A stretch of 64,000 bases of DNA, taken from positions 3,990,560-4,054,559 of the forward strand of contig OZ038434.1 of assembly GCA_964036275.1 (NCBI GenBank), read 5' to 3'. The first letter of the stretch is position 1; each line of letters begins with the position of its first letter. Source of the stretch: Litoditis marina. Its lineage: Eukaryota; Nematoda; Chromadorea; Rhabditida; Rhabditidae. The position numbers and the translations under genes were made by a program. This document shows, one piece after another, positions 1 to 18,436 of this stretch. A model generated the notes under the pieces. The model did no database searches. It saw nothing but the letters and a program-made list of their open reading frames with translations, and was not told the DNA's origin.

Positions 1-244
1 CTGATAGTCACATACATGATACATAATCATCCAAAAGATGTGAAAATTATCGAATTTCATAGCTAAAATTATCAAAAGTTCAAAATTGTACCCAAAATCT
101 ACAATAAAGGTTCAAATCACCAGTTTACTAAAATATGGCTAACTGTACCACATACGCCACTCAATTCAGAAGCTGAGAGGCCACCACTGTACCAAAAATA
201 GTAGAGAGAAAACGCTCATTAGATGGCCTCATCTACTTGTCAAA

Positions 245-385
245 GAGTAACTTCTCACGTTTTTCATGTGATCCTCACGTGTTATGTGACCTCCATTCAC
301 CTTCACGTGTAGTGCGACCTTCACGTGTTCCGTGACCTCCAAGTATTACGTAACCTAACGTGTAATTTGACCACCACGTGTTTCA
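245..385. repeat. CACGTG-rich short tandem repeat cluster
   Basis: Several imperfect units of the form CACGTG, three or four bases, GTGACC follow one another, spaced about 18-25 bp. The left end (ACTTCTCACGTTTTTCA) recurs at about 5326 inside an intron of the acetylcholinesterase gene, so this is a dispersed repeat family. CACGTG is the canonical E-box bound by bHLH proteins, but the repetition points to a repeat rather than a promoter. Confidence 0.6.
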
Positions 386-1633
386 GATCCCCGAGAGTCA
401 GACGCTGAAGTCGGGCAGTCTGCGAACGCGCGTCTCCCGCTGTCAAGTGTGTATCAAAAACACAGACGGACGAAGATACTAACCATTTTATTCCCAGTTC
501 TAACTAATATTATTGCCATTTCTCCCCATATGTACTTTCATATAGGACACCTGCCCAATCGATACCCATCTTTTTCTATTCTCTTATCTGTTTCTCATAC
601 TCGCCACAAACACACATTGTGATCAACAATGAACTGCCTTACACATGGTGCTTTATATGTTTATGAAGTCTTCAAGTTTGATAATAAATTTAATAAAATT
701 GTTGTTGTTGAATATCAATATCACGCCAATTTACTTCCCAGACTCCTCGAAACACTCATATCAGAACTGATAAAAGTTCTAAACCTGATTCTCATTTTTG
801 CGAGAAGCAGGGATGATAAAACGTCTAGGTGTTGTTCAGCTGTATACATTAAGTTTTGTTTAGCATGTGGGTCACATAGATTCGAAGGAATTATTGTAAA
901 GAGAAAATCGAATAAGTGAAACGGTGAAAAAAGAAACACAATTGAACTGTCCTGATTAGAATTTTAGAAACTTCCTACTTATTTTTTTCTTGCTAACTTT
1001 TTAGTCAGACTTCTCAAAACTAATTTATTCGCGTTGTTGCTGTTCGGCAAAACGGAAGTGTCCAAAACTTGAACTTTTTGAAAATCCTCACTAACAAAAG
1101 GTCCCCTCACAAAAAAAGTTGATGAAAAGCTTGCGATTTTCAATTCAGAAAGCCACAAATAAAGCAAAGTATGAAAGTTTATTACACGTTTCAATTTTGG
1201 GTGTTTTTTGTAATTGGTCTTATTTGCTCAGTTTGGTGATCGTATCAACACTAAAGAAAGAATAATATGAACGTTTATGTACAAACAGAAACGCAATTAT
1301 GAGGCAGGTATAGTGTCAATATGCAAAACAACATTCTATAATCACAAAAACGATTTCAAAAATAGAATAGAAAACTCAGATCGAATCGAAGTTCTAGTTC
1401 GCTGAAGAGCATACTTTTACATAAATATTTGTGAGAAAATACTAAAAACTTTGAATAAGACACAAAATTGCTCGAAGGCGATGAGTTAAAGGCAAGAGGG
1501 AGCCCGTAGGAATGTGGGAAAAGCTGCGAGAAAACATACAAAAGGTCAAAAGTCAAGAGTCAAAACAAAAGAAAGGTGAAAAGTCAAAGAAGTAAGTCTT
1601 AATTTGGCCAGAGTTGTTCTCTCAGACTAATAC

Positions 1634-1793
1634 GTATGCTGGAATATCCCGGCACCTTGATACCACCCTGCGTCTCTCGCCTTACACACTATTTATCGAG
1701 GCTTGTAACCCGGCAGTATGTGAACGGGAAAAAACAGCGTTAGTTGGAAATGACGCAGATTGGTATACTATCGACGGGATGTTAATGAATACG
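1634..1793. mobile_element. MITE copy, family of the element at 57111-57270
   Basis: The left end (GTATGCTGGAATATCCCGGC) and the internal run CCCTGCGTCTCTC match the element at 57111-57270 (GTATGGTAGAAGATCCCG, then CATCCTGCGTCTCT). The right end retains a degraded inverted GGGAT...ATAC terminus. Its length, about 160 bp, equals that of the better preserved copy. No transposase is present. It is an older, more diverged copy. Confidence 0.55.
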
Positions 1794-2465
1794 GCCTCAG
1801 ATTTAGAGAGAAATTTTACCATGAGAAGTGAGAAAATTGGTCAGATTGAGATTATGCTGTGGTGAAACTGAAGGAAGAAAAGATAGACACATGAGTGGGT
1901 CCAAGTGTAGTGTACTAGAAGTTTATGAAATACGGAGAAACTAGCCTTTTTTAGAGGTTCGCTCTAGTTCCTGCTGTGTGTCACACGTTTTACACGTCTC
2001 ACGTGACCATTTCAGTCGCACGTGTCAATATCCGAGTGTCTGTACGTCTGATATTTTTTGTACTGTTCGAAATGGAACTGCCAATCCTGTATGTACTCAT
2101 TCTGCCATCGGTGCATCTGTTGTTTCCATAACAAAAATGGGTCGCCCACGTCCGCTGGAAAGTTACAAGTAGAAGTATTGGCATATTCGCGTGAAACGTG
2201 AAAATCCTGTCATAGATGGTCATAAAGAGTTTAAATAGTAAAGAACACAATTTCTAACGTGTCTTCAAGATTGAAGTGACTATGCCGTTTTCAATATGAA
2301 ATAGATTGAAGATTTCATGTTGATGAGCAATTTAAACTGTACAGTTTACCTTGAGTTTAGAAAAGCCTAAGACTGGAAAGTCACAAGGAAACCGTATTTC
2401 CTGAATGATATAGTTTATTTTAGCATTTCCGTTTTGAAGGAGACATCTATCCCGCATATTAAAAA

Positions 2466-7865
<5,400 letters not shown>

Positions 7866-9540
7866 CTGTAAGCAGTTGAATGTATGATGACCCACTCGTC
7901 TGAGAACTTCAAACTCAGCGTCGAACTGATTTTGAGTACATCTTTTACTCAGCACAGTCATATAAATGTAAGGTTTGTATTCGGATACGCTGATTTACTG
8001 ATTTTTCCTTCACGTCTTTACTTAGATCTGTTAGCACCAGACATATCTTATTGGCATATTGTTCTTACATGCTACAACAACAAAAATAATAAATTTTACG
8101 TCTTCAATAGGTTCAATAAAAGTGGCAAACAAATTCTAAGTGTACACATAATTTCAATCTTCGTTTGGAAAAAATCAATCGTAAAGTACCCTTGCGTTTT
8201 AACAGACCTTCCAGAAAACTAGAAATAAGGAGAGAACTGAGACCATAATCTGCGGAAGTTTTCTTCAGTCGAGAAACATTTCATCAAATAGAAGTATCTA
8301 AAATATGAACCACTATTTCAATGCACAAAAATGGATTGAGAGAATATGATGTATGAATTATGATGTCATAACAACAAGTAACGAAACATAACAAAATTCT
8401 CATTGGCAAAAATCAAAGTAAACATATTCGCAATACACAGGTGTGTCATTATCGGCTGCAAATATAACCATTAGATCAACACAATGAATGAGTCAGAGTT
8501 GTAGTCTGGTGCCTAATACAAACTACAAACACATCATATTTCGACAGTGTTTTCCGTCTTTTCGAAAGAGACACCGATGTATTCTAAGAAGGTTTCCCAT
8601 ACATGAAACATTGGTGTATTTCACATTCATCCGTTCACAAAAACGTCCAAACCACATTTGAAAGGAGACTCTTTTACAGAAGTATATACACTCGTCCAAA
8701 TCTTTCAAAATGTAGAATTAAACTGAATGTACAATTTGGGTTGGTCTTGAAATTGAAATTCAGATTGAAAGATTTGACGTATTGATTTTGTCATCTTATT
8801 GTTGACAGAGCGGCAGTCTGTATGACAACACTGTAGGCTAGAAGTACATGATGTTTGCGCGGTAGTTTTGAAAGTAGGGGGGAGTGGGAGGATGTATTTG
8901 CTATAGGTGGATAGATCAAGAGGAGTAGGTCGGATCGGGTCAGGTGGGTTGAAAGAGAGGGAGAGAGAAAGAGAGAGGAGTTGCATTAAATGTATTGCTC
9001 AATTTATTCAGAAACCCTACCTATCATTACAACCGTGCCACTATAACTCATGGTTTATGAAAAGTTGTATTCTGGCTCCATACTTGGAAAATAAGACATG
9101 GATGCTGGAGCCATACAACTCGAAACTTGGAAAATAAGACATGGATGCTAAGCAATGGACGAAAAAAATGGGTTAAGGAACTTTAATCGCAAAATTTTTA
9201 TCTTTTCGCAGATTATAATATGTACTTGTTTCGTTTTCACGTTTCACGTGAATCAGAGAAGAAAAGACTATCGGTTGGTTATGAACAAATGTTTTGGTTA
9301 TGAAAAAAGGATATATTGGCTAGTGGAAATGATCCGTTTGATTTCGTCGATCGGTGTGCATCATCCGTGTTATCTCAATGTAAACTGAACTAAAGTGGTT
9401 GCGATAAACAGATTGAGATATTTATAAACCGAGGTCCCGAAATACAACGAAAATCGATTTCGAGATAGAAAAGATTTGGACATTCAAAAATTTACCGGAA
9501 AAAGAATAGAATCTCAAGTCAGAACTTGGAGCCGTTATCT

Positions 9541-9740
9541 CAAGAACATCAATGTGGTTCCGATGACGAATGACCAGTGTATAACAACACTTTGTGAGAA
9601 CAATAGGTAGGTTTAAAATGGAAAACTTTTTCTGAAAAAGCAAGAACATCAATATGGTTCCGATGACGAATGACCAGTGTATAACAATACTTTGTGAGAA
9701 CAATAGGTAGGTTTAAAATGGAAAACTTTCTCTGAAAAAG
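9541..9740. repeat. Two tandem copies of a 100-bp unit
   Basis: The unit starting CAAGAACATCAAT repeats once at a 100-bp interval with only about three differences, so the duplication is fairly recent. Neither copy holds a recognisable coding or RNA feature. Confidence 0.85.
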
Positions 9741-11343
9741 CAAAAACTGTCCGAGTTCCAAAAAAATGTACAAAGTTATATTGGGGGGCGGTCGGCTTCG
9801 AAATTTCTATTCGAAGTTGATACAGTGACTTGTTATCTAATTGACTTTGACAGAAATCGATAAACTAGTTTCGACGAGCTTTTTGTAACATGCTATGGGT
9901 TTCAGAACGATATTAAACTTATTGGGGAGCAGAATGGAAAGCTATCTCTGAAAAAAGTATAAGATCGTGCAAAAACTATCACGTGATGGAAACGTGTACA
10001 TGTGCCACCAATAAATATTTCGGTCAATAAAAATTAGTTTCCGAATCGATAAGCGCTCTTCAGTTGATGGGTCGTGTTACGTGTCTCACGTTAAGATTCT
10101 GTAATATTTTATGTGAAATTTCTAATGTATATCACGTGGCGTTTCTATAGTATCTCACGTGACTTATCTATAGTATCTCACATGCTTCGTTCTGTGTTTA
10201 AAGTAGCGGTAACATGTGTTATTTGTCGGTGAACGGGGAACGATAGACAATGATGGATTGGGAACAAGAAACTGAGAAAAAAAGAGAGAGAAGAATAGAG
10301 AGAAAAGTGTACAACTGAAACAGAAAACATGAAAGACACAGAAACGATACTGCACGAATGGTTGAACGTTTGTCGGAGAAAACACAGAATGTGGGCAAAA
10401 ATCACGTGAGTTACTATAGAAAAATCACGGACGATATTATTGTGAAGTAACACGAGTACACGAATGACAGAAAGTATGGCAGAGATAGGCACGAAATGGG
10501 ACAAACATACGAACTAGTCCCCCCCACGAGGGACTTGACTTCTGAGCTGTCATAGTATTTTTGAAACAATATGATGGAATTGTACACAGCAGAAAGTGAG
10601 GTACATAGTAATTTATTTCCATAAAAACGTTTCACTTGAATCAGAGAAATCACCCATCTCGGATGAAAAAACTGCTCTGAATTGAACTGAATTGGAGACA
10701 TGGCAATGTGTTTTTTTTTTCAATACGAACACAGACTAAAAAAACCACAAACGGAAATTGACTTTGGTAATTGTAGTAGTAGTGGTGCTCACAGAACTGT
10801 ACATTATCTGTTCCAGCGTCAACATAGTGATAAGTAGCGTCATTTTTCTCAACAAATATAGCCATATCAACAATCTGGCTGAGCGAGAAATCAGTAGAAT
10901 CGCTATAATAAACAGGAGGTGGAAATCTATATCGCATTGCGCACTATTCTGCAAATTTTCTTTCTAGTGGCATGTAAAAGCACAGAAATGACCTCTTTAA
11001 GGTTGGCATTTTACATTTGGGATAGTACAATGTTACCCATCGGAAAGGTAGGAAGGTGTCGTATTTTAATTCGACTGAGAGGGTTGGCTCGAGTTTCAAA
11101 TGACTATTGGAGATGAACAAACAGAAATACCTGTCCATTGGTAAAAAAACATTTCAATCTATTCAAAAAGTGTCATTTCAATCTATTCAAAAAGTGTTCA
11201 ATTCAAATTGTCCCCATAGTTACCACACAAGCGTTTTGTAATCTAATAAACTACTTTTGTTCGTTGTGATTTATCCTTGTTGCTAACTAGCAAGAGATTT
11301 ACAAAAATTCAAACGGGTTGATAAATTATTATTATTATTAACC

Positions 11344-11437
11344 CGTTTTTGGTCTACTGAAGATGTGAAAATACAGACTCTATTATGAATCGTTTTTGGT
11401 CTACTGAAGATGTGAAGATACAGACTCTATTATGAAT
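11344..11437. repeat. Two tandem copies of a 47-bp unit
   Basis: The unit CGTTTTTGGTCTACTGAAGA and the following 27 bases is repeated once with a single difference. It lies next to an (ATT)n stretch at about 11325-11338. Confidence 0.85.
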
Positions 11438-14400
11438 CACCAATTCTAAACTAATTTTAGTAGACATATTTCTCAAGCTATGACATCGGTTTCAGTGGTA
11501 ATACACTCGTGAAACGTGAAAACACAGCGGAAAACCAAAACGTACAACACTGAATGACATGTTCAACACGTGCTATCATCGCACGATCTATCTTGAGACA
11601 GTGTGAAAAGTTGGAATTGAGCCAAAACATAATTTTCGACTGCCTGAGTAGCCGGCCGCGCGTAACCACACGAGACGCAAAGTATTTCGTTTCATTGTTG
11701 TAAACTGGATATTGATTTACAAACAGAACATGTGTTCAGTCGTCGTGTAACCTTCTTGTTCCGCACGCAATAACAAGTAAATTTGACAGATATGTTCCGA
11801 TTTCGCCTTTGAACCGTACACGAGGTGGTATGATGGGATGTTTATTTGGGGGAGATTTCAATGAATTTGCCATGTTCAGTCGGTAAAACACGTGAACACT
11901 CCATCATACTACCTAGCATACGGTTAGCATACGGTTCAAAACCACATATAAAACGATTCCACGGTTCAAAGAGAGCAGGACTCGGATGAAAAGCTTTACA
12001 TGTATAGCCTTGATGATGAAAAAGCAGGTTCAAACGGTACACACGTTGGGCCCATGTGTTTTAGTAGTCATTCGCAAACTCAGATTTGTTTTCCGATTAA
12101 AGGGAGACTAAAGGAAAGTTAATATGAAAGAGCTGCTCAAGAAAAACCGATATACACAAATTTTAATACAAACAAACTAACTAACGAACCTAATCTGCAT
12201 ATGGTTCACATGTTTTAGCGTGTTTTGGCGCGCGCACCGTTAAGTTTAGGTACCCCGGGGTACATAAACTAGCTTTCCATTCTGTCCTCCTTTAACTCTG
12301 ATGAACAGTCTAACAATATTGTCCATGTCCTACTGTCAATGAACCTCGGCATATGTCACAAGAGGTGTCACGTAAAAAAACAAATACGTCACGAACCATA
12401 TTATTACTAAAGTACAAACACTTTAATATTTAATCAAGTCTCACGTGTTTCACAAGCACATCAACGAAAATAGTGTTCAAATAAGTAAAATAGTATTTTT
12501 AAGTGGAAGACGAGTTCAATCTTTTGTCAATAATATATGGTTTTCTGTATAACTAGGCTACTTCTGTTACAAGTTTTAAAACACAATTTGAATCTTACTA
12601 ACTTGAAACCCAAGTATTCTTATATCTATTTTGAACTAGTGCTTTCGAGATGATTTGTGTCGTACTTTACTCAGAATGTTGTGCCATATTCATAAGGTAA
12701 AGTATGATTAATCTTAGTCGCTAGCGTAAACATAAACAATGAACTTATCTATCGGGTTCAAAAGTTAGTTGATTAACAGAATAAATAAAAACATGAGAGA
12801 ACGGAACCTATAAAACATATAGATTAGGCACAAATGAGTTAAAGTAGATGAGACAAGCAGCTAGAGAGATGTAGAGGGAGAGAAAGAAGGGAGAGAGATA
12901 TAAAGAAGGGAGAGAGGCTCAGAGAAAGACAGTGATGATTCTCCCTCTATGAGTCTGCTGTGTGATATCCAGAGAGGCGGCAGCGTGTTCGAGACAACCT
13001 CAATATTGATTGATGAAAAAAAAAATCATGGAAATTTTTTTGTGACCTTATTGAAAGGTCATGATTTGGAATAAAAAACAGTACTATACCCAGAAATGAA
13101 TTAAAATAATTGATATTTTGAGAAGAAGATCAGAGGGAATTGAATTAATAGAATCCGTATATATAGAAAAGAAGACCAAACCAAACCTTTTCCAGAAATA
13201 CGACGTGGAGACCGTGTTTAATATGAGATGTATTTTTTCCAATTAAGTTTGTTCAAGTTTCATCACGTGTTTCCAACTTCTCTCTAGACTTCTTCAAGTT
13301 TTGAAGTTGAGGCTACTAGCGGGGAAATTTATTTCGATCCACAAACTAAACCAATCAATGAATATTATCCGAATGCATATGTGGCTAGAAGTTATAGGCA
13401 ATTTGTAAGGAAAAAGAGCTCATTCTGGCGTAATAATGAACGCGCACTTTGATTTACAATGAGAACAAAATGAATCAATCGAAAAATGACTGATTATATA
13501 TTTATTCACACTTGTTACAGGAACAACTAAAGAGAACGCGAATGAATATGTAGAATCTCTGAGAGGTACGACTACGAAACCCTGCTTACAAACTAAGAGA
13601 AGCTCATAGTTTGTTTCATTCGCACTGAGAGTCATTGGGATCATGGCACGTTTTTTTTGAGACTTGGCACGCTACCAAGTCTCAGTGGGAATGACCAAAA
13701 CTATACTTGCAATACTATGCGAGAACCGAGAAAAAGAAGACTGAGTGCTTCAAAAAAACTGGAATATATTATAAAAAAATTTTTTTTAAACTAATCATTA
13801 TCTTTATTTGTAGAAAATATGTTTCGCCGGGTTTTTGAACGAGAAAACTGTTGTTGAAACGAGAGTGAAACGAGAAAGAGAGAAAAGGAGAGAAAAGGAG
13901 ATAGGTAGAAACTTATTCAATGTGTTGGTATCAGGATAAAAAACTATTTTATGTTTCCAAACTGACTCGAAGTCACCCGTTTTTGTGAAGTATTCGATGG
14001 GGCCTACGTGAGGGGTTGTAGGTTGAGCATAGACAAACAGACTCTGCGAGCAGGACTGAACGGAGAAAGTATTAGAAAGAGAGAAAAAATATGTTAAAGG
14101 TTAAAGTCAATAGATAAATGAAGATTAATAATTTTTAGCAAAAAAATAAAAGTTTCAAATTTTATAAAGGAAGGAGTTTCGGTGTTTATAAAAACCGAAA
14201 ATATAAAGAAAAACTAAGCAGTTTCAGAAAAAATGTAATAAAAATATTTCAAAATAGTCGCGTTATGTTGTTCTACAATACCAAAAAAGTGAGGAGTTGT
14301 TTTGGCCCACAGTTTCATAACTAAAATTGGAGTTTAAAAAGGCATTGATGATGTTTTCCCTACAATACTAAAGTATTTGTCTCCTATCTGCTTTTCAAAA

Positions 14401-14699
14401 AAAATTGTTCAAGTTTTCAAAAAGTTGATTGCGTTTTTAATATGTTCCGTTTGTTAATTCGTCATAACATAATAACTGAATGGAGATAGTGTGAAATGCA
14501 GTTCGCTTGAGTGGTTGCCAAAATAAATGGGTCATTAAACCTCAATGGAAAATGAGTAACGTAATAGTTTGTAAGAGGAGTAAACAAAAACAAGTTGGAA
14601 AACAAACAAACAAAGTATTTTGAATTATTGATCTTTCTAATCGATCGGAGTTATCGTCAGTTGTACATGATAGATAGAAGAAGCGACAAGTGGTGAACA

Positions 14700-14940
14700 A
14701 GAGGGAGAGAGGGATAGCGGAGAGAGGGGAGGGGAGGGTAGAGATACAGACAGAGAAAGGGGAGGAAGAGGATGAGAGCAGAGAGAACACGGTAGAAGAG
14801 TAAACATGTAGACAGAAAATAAAGAATAAGAGGAAGAGGCTGTGGACAGAGAGAGAGAGAGAGGAGGAGAGAAGAGAGAACAAATGGCTGAGATGAGAAG
14901 ATGGAGAGGAAGGGAGGGAGAGGGAGAGCAGTAGGTAATA
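14700..14940. repeat. Purine-rich GA/GGA tract
   Basis: The plus strand is almost entirely purine here (GAGAGAGGGAGGGG-type runs). It produces spurious serine/leucine-rich open frames on the minus strand. It belongs to a cluster of GA-rich tracts between 12.8 and 15.8 kb. Confidence 0.8.
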
Positions 14941-15529
14941 AGAAAAACAGAAAAAAATATTAGGGAAAAAGTAAGAAAGATAAAGAACGGAGCTGAAGCT
15001 GAAAGAAAGAACCTGTAATGAGAGATATGCATAATGTATAACATGAACAACCCATTCACATTCACGTAAGAAGTGAAGAAACGTTCGTATTTCGCTCAAT
15101 CAAAGTTGTTGAAATCGGATGTGTTCTACACGCTTCACGTCAACACATGCCTGACTAGCAGTAATTCCGTGGGGAAATGCGATTGAATGTTAGAGAGTTA
15201 GTGAACAGAAAAAGGTTAACTGAAATAGAGTTATTACATAAATGAATAAATGAACTGAGACAATAAATAAATACTATCTGTAAAGTTAATTTTTTGATCG
15301 AGTTCGAAAGTACACTGTTTCGGCAACTGTTCCTCAAGTAAATAAGTAGAAAAACCATAACAAATGATTTTACAGTTGAGTTGAATTATAATTTGATCTG
15401 TTGATCATGGCGGTCGTGTGTTTTGTTTTCAGCGAAAATGTGGCTGATAGTTGATTGTAAAGTCGTTTGATGAGATCATACCATAAAACAAGCCAAGTAC
15501 ACAATATACGTACACTCGGGACACACGGA

Positions 15530-15534
<5 letters not shown>

Positions 15535-15600
<66 letters not shown>
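15535..15600. repeat. (GA)n microsatellite
   Basis: About 33 uninterrupted GA dinucleotides, flanked on the right by a longer imperfect GA/GGA tract to about 15730. Confidence 0.95.
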
Positions 15601-15603
<3 letters not shown>

Positions 15604-15914
15604 GAGAGAGGAGGTAAGAGAAAAAGAGAGGGAGAGGAGGGGGAGGGTAGAGAGAGAGGATGGACCTATACAGAGAGCGATAGAAACATAAAATAGAAGG
15701 ACAGAGAGAGAAAGGAAGAGAGACAGGAAGAGAACGAGACAAGAAGATTATAGAGCGTACTTGGCAAACGTATAACTATGAACACGAGTTATCGGTCCAA
15801 TGTTGCGCTTTTATTGGCAGTAAACTAACAATAAACTTAATTGAAAATGAGTAGGAACCGGAGAAAACGGCATGCAGCAAACTTCACATTTCAAGTGAAG
15901 AAAAAAATGATGGT

Positions 15915-16005
15915 ATAGTTCACATCATTCCTGCTGCGACTGATACAGTACACTTTCAATGATAGTTTCGTAATTAAAACTTCAACTTTGTGGAAAATAT
16001 TTACG
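15915..16005 (+). repeat. Dispersed relative of a 931-bp satellite segment
   Basis: The sequence from GGTATAGTTCACATCATTCC through CAGTACACTTTC to ACGAACGTTCATTA matches, with substitutions and small gaps, the satellite segment CAAGTATAGTCCAAATCATT through CAGTACACTTTCG to GTAAACATTCGTTA. Part of the satellite monomer therefore also exists as a dispersed repeat outside the array. Confidence 0.6.
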
Positions 16006-16473
16006 AACGTTCATTAGAAGAGGGAATCATATATACATGCGAAAATACTTTCTTTTTTTATCCCCTGAAACAAGTTATGTGATTTAGAACAATTGATAAT
16101 TTCGTGATCATACTGTAGTAGTCTCAGTAGGAATGAAAAAGACTATTGTTTTGTGATTGTTTTCTCGTCGGCTGGCAGGATTCCAAACAGATTACACTTC
16201 TTTCTTATATCTTGGTTGTGCGATGGTTTGTTTGGTTCGTTTCTTAACTCTTACACCTTACAAAAATATACTTCTCATCGTTGCGCGAATAAATGAATGG
16301 TAAATATGCACTTTCGATTTTGGAAACTATTGTGTTCTGTGGAGGATGAATAGTACCACGGATTTTTAGATAGCAAACGTTTTCCTGGGTTATTTTTTAT
16401 AATAATAATAATAATGAGTTTATCAAGACTCTGTATGAAAATCGCTGAACGTAGCAAATTGAAAATCGTAACG

Positions 16474-16590
16474 ATATAAACCGTTAGTAAATGTCATGTG
16501 AAACGTGTTAAACACAGCAGAACTCTGAAACGTGCAATAAAAAGGGCACGATGTCTCATTAGAATGATAGTTTCACGTTACTATTTGATC
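16474..16590 (-). mobile_element. MITE copy of the TATACT family, reversed
   Basis: On the minus strand this matches the 134-bp satellite-embedded element: CATTCTAATGAGACATCGTG, then TTGCACGTTTC, CTGCTGTGTTTAACACG and the terminus. One end is degraded. A further partial copy in the same orientation occurs at about 11507-11550. Confidence 0.65.
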
Positions 16591-16671
16591 TACTTCTCGC
16601 ATGAATCTAGTATCTTCTACTAGTATGCGTGAATGTAAAAAGTGAACTGTGAAACCACACGAAAAACACCA

Positions 16672-16852
16672 GGCGGCGTAGCAAACCGTCTAACCTCATG
16701 AGAAGTTCATATGAGTTTCTCATGAGATACCTCATGAGCTACTCGTGAATTCCTAATGTTGTAGCATAGCAATCAATAGAATCTCATGAGAAACTCGTGC
16801 TAATAGCTCATGAGGTGATCTCTTGAATTTTTGTGGGGATTGCTACGCCGCC
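16672..16852. mobile_element. MITE with GGCGGCGTAGCAA inverted termini
   Basis: Perfect 13-bp inverted termini (GGCGGCGTAGCAA and TTGCTACGCCGCC) bound 181 bp. The interior contains five copies of the palindrome CTCATGAG or a near match. There is no coding capacity. Similar ACGCCGTAGCA words near 18050-18080 may be a broken relative. Confidence 0.75.
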
Positions 16853-17187
16853 AGTTCAAAAACCCAAAAAGAAGAAAAAAACCACATCAACCATTTTGGA
16901 CATTGAGAATGGCCATTTGAAATGCATGCTATGCCAAGAGTGGACGAAAAGCAAACGAGCTCTTTTGTCGGTTTTTTGTTCATTATGATTTTTTTATAAT
17001 AACAATAATAATAACAAAAATAATGGGAATAACAAAATATTTATTGCGTGCAGCACAGAAAGTAGGGAAAGTAAACGAAAAATGTGTTACAAGGTTACAT
17101 GGTCAAACAAATATCGATTCGTTGTACAATTCATAATGCCGACGATTTAATGATCAAATACTAATGAAATCCTACAAAGGTCCGCGA

Positions 17188-17318
17188 TATACTAGAAGTA
17201 AACTGAATAATCACGTAAAGCATTCTAATAAGGAATCGTGAACTTTTCCTCTACACGTTTCTGAGTTCTGCTGTGTTTAACATGTCTCACGTGTCTGTGC
17301 AATTGACTGACAGTCTAC
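17188..17318 (+). mobile_element. MITE copy of the TATACT family
   Basis: This 131-bp element starts TATACTAGAAGTAAACTG and ends CAATTGACTGACAGTCTA. The core CTGCTGTGTTTAACATGTCT matches the copies at 4049-4180 and within the satellite. It lies about 1.1 kb left of the satellite array. Confidence 0.75.
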
Positions 17319-18436
17319 CTTTGTTGCCCGATTCTGAGTGATAGGATCAGAGAACGTGTGCATGAATATCCCGCAGCATTTGTACTGGCCTGGATCTTTC
17401 TCCAAACCACTGGCGCATACTTTCTGCGTTTGGCCAGCTACAAAATCGAGAAAGCATACAGGTCAATGAGAACGCTGACAGGCAACACTCTGCGTCTCTC
17501 AGACCTGCACACTCTCTCGTCGAGCCCGCTACGAAAATGGCTGGCCAACCGGCTGGGAATTGTCTGCGTTTGTTTCTCACACTTGAAGAGACTGAGGTCG
17601 GTGGCTATTCATTGCCCGAACTCGTAGTCAAAGTTCACGAAGATAAATTACAACATGCTCTGAATTTCTTTAACTGCAGCAGATCAAAAAGCAGAGCTCA
17701 GGAGCAGAAAATCCAAAGATACATTCGAATATCACAAAATAAGTTCTCTGAGTTTCCCGCCTTGCGTGATAACGTCATCATCTATCAGGTGTTCCATTTA
17801 ATACTACCACCTGTTGCAATTGACGTATTAAAAGTAGGGCGAGGAGGGAAGAGAGTGACAAAACCTGCAAAAGCTCGACAGTTGGCGAAGTCTTGGACTA
17901 GGAACAACGTCAATTGAACGGAGAAAACTAGAACAAACTAAACTTGCAATATAATTATGATTTCTAACATATTTTGGTGTTGATTACTCTGAACCTCTGA
18001 GGTGATAGACGTCGTAGCTCTCGATGGTAAGCTACTCCCAGACGATTTTAGTACGCCGTGGCACACTACTACGCCGTAGCACTCAGATCCAGCCGGGTTA
18101 GCCCCCCCCCCCCCCCCCACATCCCAAATCAGCATTCCGAATTCGAATTGCTTAACATTACTGAACCACTCAAAATGAACCTAAATCATTTCTAATTATT
18201 AAATTTTCTATTCGTCATGTTTACATGTATGAATACTTCTATTCACAAATCAAAACAAACAGAACGAAACATTTTCAATATATTGTTTTATTGGGTTTTA
18301 CAGTATCGATGTATGATAACTCAAAAAAATATTAATTACAAAACTGTACAGTAGTTTTTGCGTTCTGCTGTGTGTGTTTATATAACTTTTTCATTTTTTT
18401 CAATGTTAAATTTGTCATTAAAAAATCGGACTACGC

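Larger units (their letters stand above)
1..2465. other. Gene-poor flank downstream of the acetylcholinesterase gene
   Basis: I found no convincing exon here. The open frames are short, overlap on both strands and match no family I know. The stretch holds two CACGTG-rich clusters (about 245-385 and 1980-2035) and one MITE copy (1634-1793), listed separately. An alternative 3' exon of the acetylcholinesterase gene on the minus strand could lie here, because the last identified exon has a donor-like GTTGGT overlapping its stop codon. I could not find a tryptophan-rich T-peptide exon by eye. Confidence 0.5.
7866..18436. other. Intergenic region of 10.6 kb without a recognised gene
   Basis: No multi-exon gene was recognised on either strand. 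The stretch holds purine-rich GA tracts (about 8950-8980, 12850-12920, 13860-13905, 14700-14940, 15530-15730), tandem duplications at 9541-9740 and 11344-11437, CACGTG-rich sequence near 10074-10190, several MITEs between 16474 and 17318, and a run of 17 cytosines at 18102-18118. The unfound 5' exon of the acetylcholinesterase gene is probably here. An open frame at 17537-17917 (126 codons) has no recognisable domain and I do not call it. Confidence 0.5.

Noticed and set aside
7866..7961. ATG at 7961 as the start of the acetylcholinesterase protein
   Set aside because: The extension has no signal peptide and crosses a good TTACAG acceptor at 7866. The conserved part begins just after it, so the real start is in an unfound upstream exon.
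14637..15099. Serine/leucine-rich open frames of 142-185 codons on the minus strand
   Set aside because: They are translations of a GA-rich tract and change frame without consequence.
17358..17917. Open frames of 89 and 126 codons left of the satellite array
   Set aside because: No recognised domain, overlapping frames on both strands, and partial inverted repetition (TTTGGCCAGC...GGCTGGCCAA) typical of a decayed MITE.
18102..18118. Run of 17 cytosines as a functional site
   Set aside because: A single homopolymer with no surrounding structure; length could also be a sequencing artefact.
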